From: an uncultured Modestobacter sp. | Lineage (GTDB): Bacteria > Actinomycetota > Actinomycetes > Mycobacteriales > Geodermatophilaceae | DNA: 64,000 nucleotides | Assembly (NCBI RefSeq): GCF_947486615.1 | Contig: NZ_CANKUD010000005.1 | Coordinates: forward strand, 62,001 to 126,000 | Direction: 5' to 3' | Shown: positions 61,192 to 64,000 of the stretch, piece by piece | How the letters are laid out: every line of letters begins with the position of its first letter | Numbering within the stretch: the first letter of the stretch is position 1 | Notes under the pieces: model-generated | What the model saw: only the letters and a program-made list of their open reading frames with translations | What the model was told of the DNA's origin: nothing | Database searches by the model: none | Made by a program: the position numbers and the translations under genes

Positions 61192-62382
61192 TCAGCAGGC
61201 GTTGCGAGTTCGTGACTCGTGCACTCCTGTCACACCCACCGGTCGATTCCCCAGCGCAGCGTCCAGCCAGGCGTCGGTGCGCCGGTCCCACGTGCGGTCG
61301 GCGGCCCACGCGACGCGGGCCTCGGCGTACCCGCGCGGCTCGTCCGCGGCGGCGACCATCGCCTCGGCCATCTCCGCCGCGCTCCGGACGACGGCGGTGT
61401 GCGGTGGCACGTCGCTGGAGTGCTCCAGGTGGCCGGCGGTCGCCACCACCGGCACCCCGCGGGCGCAGTAGTCGTAGGCCTTCATCGACGACTGGCCCAG
61501 CGCGCGGCTCGGGACGTCGGGGATCAGCCCCACGGTGGCCGCGTCCAGCACCGCGGGCAGCCGGTCGCGGGCGAGCAACCCGGCGTAGGTGAAGCGCCCC
61601 GGGAACTCCTGCTCGAGGGCCAGGAAGCGGTCGGCCGCGGCCTGCGCCCGCTGGGGGAAGACCAGCTGCCCGTGCACGGTGAGCGTCCAGTCCGGCAGCG
61701 TCGTGAGCACCTGGCGGACCAGCTCGACGTCGAACCGCTCGGCGACGCTGCCCACGTAGACCGCGTGCCGCTCCCGCCGCTGCACGGTCCGGGCAGCGGT
61801 GAGCAGCTCCTCGTCGGTGCCGTTGGGGACGACGACCGGCGTCCGGCCGGGGAAGAGGTCGGACAGCACCTCGTTGACCACGACCACCTCGTCGGCCTCG
61901 TCGGCGATCCGGCGCAGCTGGTCGGGCAGGCCACGGGCCTGGGGGAGCAGCCGTGCCCAGTCGTCGGTGCAGTCGAAGACCACCCGGCCGCCGAGCGAGC
62001 GCGCCGCCCGCCACTCCCACGGGAACATCAGCACCGTCAGCCCCGGCGTCCAGCCCGAGCGCCGCAGGAAGCCGCCGAGCAGCGCCGCGTCGACCCGCTC
62101 GGCCCCCGGACCGCGCAGGCCCGGCACCAACGTCGATCGCTCGGAGACGGTGACGCCCGGCGCCGCGGGCCGGAAGTGCCCCCGGAGCAGGTGGCGCTGC
62201 CAGTTGCCGGGGTCGGTGCGCAGCCGGCGCCAGTCGCTGGGGGCCTGGACGAACCGCACCGGCGCGCCGCGGCGGACCAGCTGACCGGCGATCATGTGCT
62301 CGCGACGGATCGCCGGGTGCCACGGGTCCTTGGCGACGAAGCCGACGCCGGCGGCGAGCTCGGGGTGGTCGCTCGAGGTCAA
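61192..62382 (-). CDS. GT-B glycosyltransferase (GT1/GT4-like)
   Basis: About 396 residues. Seen are VVFDCTDDWARLLP, ADEVVVVNEVLSDLFPG, VVVPNGTDEELL, HAVYVGSVAERFDVELV, WTLTVHGQLVFP, VGLIPDVPSRALGQSSMKAYDYCARGVPVVATAG. These are typical of actinobacterial glycosyltransferases with a GT-B fold that act on cell-surface sugars. The start is uncertain; TTG 62382 gives MTSSDHPELAAGVGFVAKDPWHP. It is divergent from the ATP-grasp gene by 100 bases, and the two may be co-regulated. Confidence 0.78.
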   Translation of the reverse strand: MTSSDHPELAAGVGFVAKDPWHPAIRREHMIAGQLVRRGAPVRFVQAPSDWRRLRTDPGNWQRHLLRGHFRPAAPGVTVSERSTLVPGLRGPGAERVDAALLGGFLRRSGWTPGLTVLMFPWEWRAARSLGGRVVFDCTDDWARLLPQARGLPDQLRRIADEADEVVVVNEVLSDLFPGRTPVVVPNGTDEELLTAARTVQRRERHAVYVGSVAERFDVELVRQVLTTLPDWTLTVHGQLVFPQRAQAAADRFLALEQEFPGRFTYAGLLARDRLPAVLDAATVGLIPDVPSRALGQSSMKAYDYCARGVPVVATAGHLEHSSDVPPHTAVVRSAAEMAEAMVAAADEPRGYAEARVAWAADRTWDRRTDAWLDAALGNRPVGVTGVHESRTRNAC

Positions 62383-62482
62383 GAGGCCGCTGCCGTGCTC
62401 ACGCCCCGACCCTAGGAGCCGGTCGGTGCACCCGCTGGCCCAGACTGTGTGAGCTGTGTCGACCGCACGAGGAGGCGCCCGG

Positions 62483-63418
62483 GTGGCCCCACTGCTGCCA
62501 CCGGCCGTCGTCCGGCGGTTGCCGCTGCCGGCCAAGCGCGCCGTCCTGTACCGGCAGGCCCACGGCCGCTGGCCGGGGCGCCCGCCGCGGACGTTCACCG
62601 AGAAGGTCAACTGGCGGGTGGTGCACGACCGGCGGCCGCTGATCGGCCGGCTCGGCGACAAGCTGGCGATGAAGGAGCACGCCGCGAGGGTGCTGCCCTC
62701 GCTCAGCGTGCCCCGGGTGCTCTGGACCGGGACCGACGTCGCGGAGCTGGCCGACGTCGACCTGCCCGACCGGTGGGTGCTCAAGCCCAACCACGGCACC
62801 ATGCGGGTGCACCTGGGCGCCGGCCGGCCCGACGTCGCCGCGCTGCGCCGGCTCACCACCGGCTGGCTGGACGAGCCGCTGTTCCGCGACCGCGGCGAGT
62901 GGGTCTACAGCCAGGCCCGCCGGACGTTGCTGGTCGAGGAGTTCATCGGCTCGGCCGGCGAGGTGCCGGCCGACCACAAGATGCTGGTCTTCGGCGGCCG
63001 GCTGGAGCTCGTGCAGGTGGACACCGGCCGGTTCGGGCAGCACCGGCGCCGGCTGTACACCCCGGACTGGACGCCGGTCGACGTCGCCGAGGCGGTGCCA
63101 CCGGGGCCGGTGACGCCGCCGCCGGCCTCGCTGCCCGAGCTGACGAAGGTCGCCGAGGCGCTGGGGGAGGGGCTGGACTTCATCCGGGTCGACCTCTTCG
63201 ACGTCGCCGGCGAGGTCTGGTTCGGCGAGCTGACCCCCTACCCCGGCGGCGGGCTGGACCGCTTCGACCCGGTGCTGGACGAGCGGCTGGGCGCGCTGTG
63301 GCAGCTGCCTGCCCGGCGGGACGCCTCCACCGCGAGGTGGGCCCCGGTCGGTGAGCTGCGCGGTCGCCGCCGGCTCGACCCCCGCGAGGCACCCGCCGGT
63401 CGGGGCGGAGCGTGGTGA
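62483..63418 (+). CDS. TupA-like ATP-grasp protein
   Basis: The 311-residue protein resembles the TupA-like ATP-grasp family found in exopolysaccharide clusters: RTFTEKVNWRVVHDRRPL, LGDKLAMKEHAARVLP, WVLKPNHGTMRVHLG, LLVEEFIGSAGEVPADHKMLVFGG, DFIRVDLFDVAGEVWFGELTPYPGGGLDRF. GTG 62483 is chosen because GGAGG lies seven bases upstream; the GTG at 62456 has none. Members are thought to ligate or modify polymers with ATP; the precise substrate here is unknown. Confidence 0.85.
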   Translation: MAPLLPPAVVRRLPLPAKRAVLYRQAHGRWPGRPPRTFTEKVNWRVVHDRRPLIGRLGDKLAMKEHAARVLPSLSVPRVLWTGTDVAELADVDLPDRWVLKPNHGTMRVHLGAGRPDVAALRRLTTGWLDEPLFRDRGEWVYSQARRTLLVEEFIGSAGEVPADHKMLVFGGRLELVQVDTGRFGQHRRRLYTPDWTPVDVAEAVPPGPVTPPPASLPELTKVAEALGEGLDFIRVDLFDVAGEVWFGELTPYPGGGLDRFDPVLDERLGALWQLPARRDASTARWAPVGELRGRRRLDPREAPAGRGGAW

Positions 63419-63632
63419 CGTACCGGAGTCGGACCGCACCCCCCGGGGGGTCGGCTCAGCTGACGGTCTGCGGGAGCATCTCTCCGTCGACCTCCAGGAC
63501 GGAGGGCGCAGCGGCCATCCCTACGGCGACCGGAGCGGATCACATGCCTGCGAGAGCCCGTGCCGGGGCCCGGCCACGACGGTGCGGCAACGGGTGTCCC
63601 TCGCCGGATCGGCCGGTCGGGAGGCGGGCTCG

Positions 63633-63818
63633 GTGAGCGGCTTCCTCGGGGCCCTCCGCCGGGCGATCGGTGGTGGGCAGGAGCCCGACCGGCCGTGCAG
63701 CGTGTGCGGCCACCCGCGCCAGGCGCACGCCCACTACCGCCGGGGCTCCGACTGCGCGCTGTGCGACTGCCCCCGCTTCCGGGGGCCGTGGCCCCGGTGG
63801 CTGCCGGGCTCGCACTGA
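63633..63818 (+). CDS. Small Cys-rich zinc-finger-like protein
   Basis: A 61-residue protein from GTG 63633, eight bases after GGAGG. It has CSVCGHPRQAHAHYRRGSDCALCDC, a compact cluster of five Cys and four His/Cys-near residues that could bind one or two zinc ions, then RFRGPWPRWLPGSH. It probably acts as a small nucleic-acid or protein binder; nothing more can be said. It lies 214 bases after the ATP-grasp gene. Confidence 0.6.
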   Translation: MSGFLGALRRAIGGGQEPDRPCSVCGHPRQAHAHYRRGSDCALCDCPRFRGPWPRWLPGSH

Positions 63819-63931
63819 GTCGCCGGCATCGCCTCCGCGCCCCCTTCGGCTGCCGCCCCTGCCCAGCCAGACTGAGCGTGAAGCTCCATGTGTGCAAAGT
63901 CACTAAAATACGCCGCTGGGCCGCCGCTCGA

Positions 63932-63998
63932 TGACGCTCTGTGAAGTTTCGCCGGGAACGCGCCAGCTCATCGCGTAAGTAGTTGACGCTCTGTCAAC
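63932..63998. repeat. Direct repeat and inverted repeat near the window end
   Basis: TGACGCTCTGT occurs twice, at 63932-63942 and 63984-63994. The second copy is inside an inverted repeat GTTGAC-GCTCT-GTCAAC (63982-63998). This AT-richer stretch, starting about 63885, looks like a promoter or operator region for a gene beyond the window. Confidence 0.55.
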
Positions 63999-64000
63999 AA

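Noticed and set aside
1-64000. tRNA genes, in particular a tRNA-Sec with CUA anticodon
   Set aside because: No stretch with a T-arm consensus and matching acceptor ends was found in the non-coding spacers; hits to GGTTCGA fall inside genes.
1-64000. CRISPR arrays, insertion sequences or prophage
   Set aside because: No regularly spaced repeats, transposase or phage structural genes are visible.

Overview
The window is chromosomal DNA of a very GC-rich actinobacterium. GTG and TTG starts, 4-bp GTGA/ATGA gene overlaps, an NDMA-dependent alcohol dehydrogenase and glucosyl-3-phosphoglycerate synthase all fit that phylum. The gene set, together with a formate dehydrogenase whose selenocysteine codon is UAG rather than UGA, points to Geodermatophilaceae (Blastococcus, Geodermatophilus or Modestobacter type). 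No rRNA, tRNA, CRISPR array, transposase or prophage was seen.

Layout. 0-3.9 kb: a large STAND-type LuxR regulator, a small acidic protein and a TetR regulator. 3.9-8.3 kb: a second TetR regulator, a DUF5946-like protein, an alcohol dehydrogenase, a HAD phosphatase and gpgS. 8.3-17.4 kb (minus strand): an overlapping gene string of two membrane c-di-GMP proteins, a metallo-beta-lactamase-fold hydrolase, a DedA protein and a membrane phosphodiesterase. 17.4-23.7 kb: a small zinc-ribbon gene, then the formate dehydrogenase operon fdhA-fdhB-nrfD. 23.7-28.8 kb: a degenerate stand-alone GGDEF protein, a processive glycosyltransferase carrying a GGDEF-like domain, an acyltransferase and a Ser/Thr/Pro-rich anchored protein. 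29-37 kb: a lower-GC exopolysaccharide locus (polymerase, three GT4 glycosyltransferases, a flippase, a BY-kinase/chain-length regulator). 37-58 kb: a second, native-looking exopolysaccharide region with three paralogous polyprenyl-phosphate sugar-1-phosphate transferases, a low-molecular-weight tyrosine phosphatase, an LCP ligase, UDP-glucose dehydrogenase, an acyltransferase, a Wzz-Wzx-Wzy-GT operon and two tandem beta-helix proteins. 58-64 kb: cysQ, cysC, a membrane protein, another glycosyltransferase, an ATP-grasp protein and several very small genes.

How the parts work together. The formate dehydrogenase is a membrane-linked respiratory enzyme: a molybdenum/tungsten catalytic subunit, a four-cluster ferredoxin subunit and an NrfD quinone-side subunit. 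Its catalytic subunit is split by an in-frame TAG followed by a textbook bacterial SECIS hairpin, so one 1,124-residue selenoprotein is expected. The exopolysaccharide genes form at least two complete Wzx/Wzy-type systems plus one synthase-type system, with c-di-GMP-like domains nearby. The phosphatase, BY-kinase, LCP ligase and beta-helix proteins are standard accessories for assembly, attachment and trimming of such polymers.

The standout observation is the UAG-encoded selenocysteine at 18392-18394. Secondary observations are a family of perfect palindromes in or beside genes, a translationally coupled pair of c-di-GMP proteins in which opposite domains have decayed, and a zinc-ribbon gene that seems to start at AUC.
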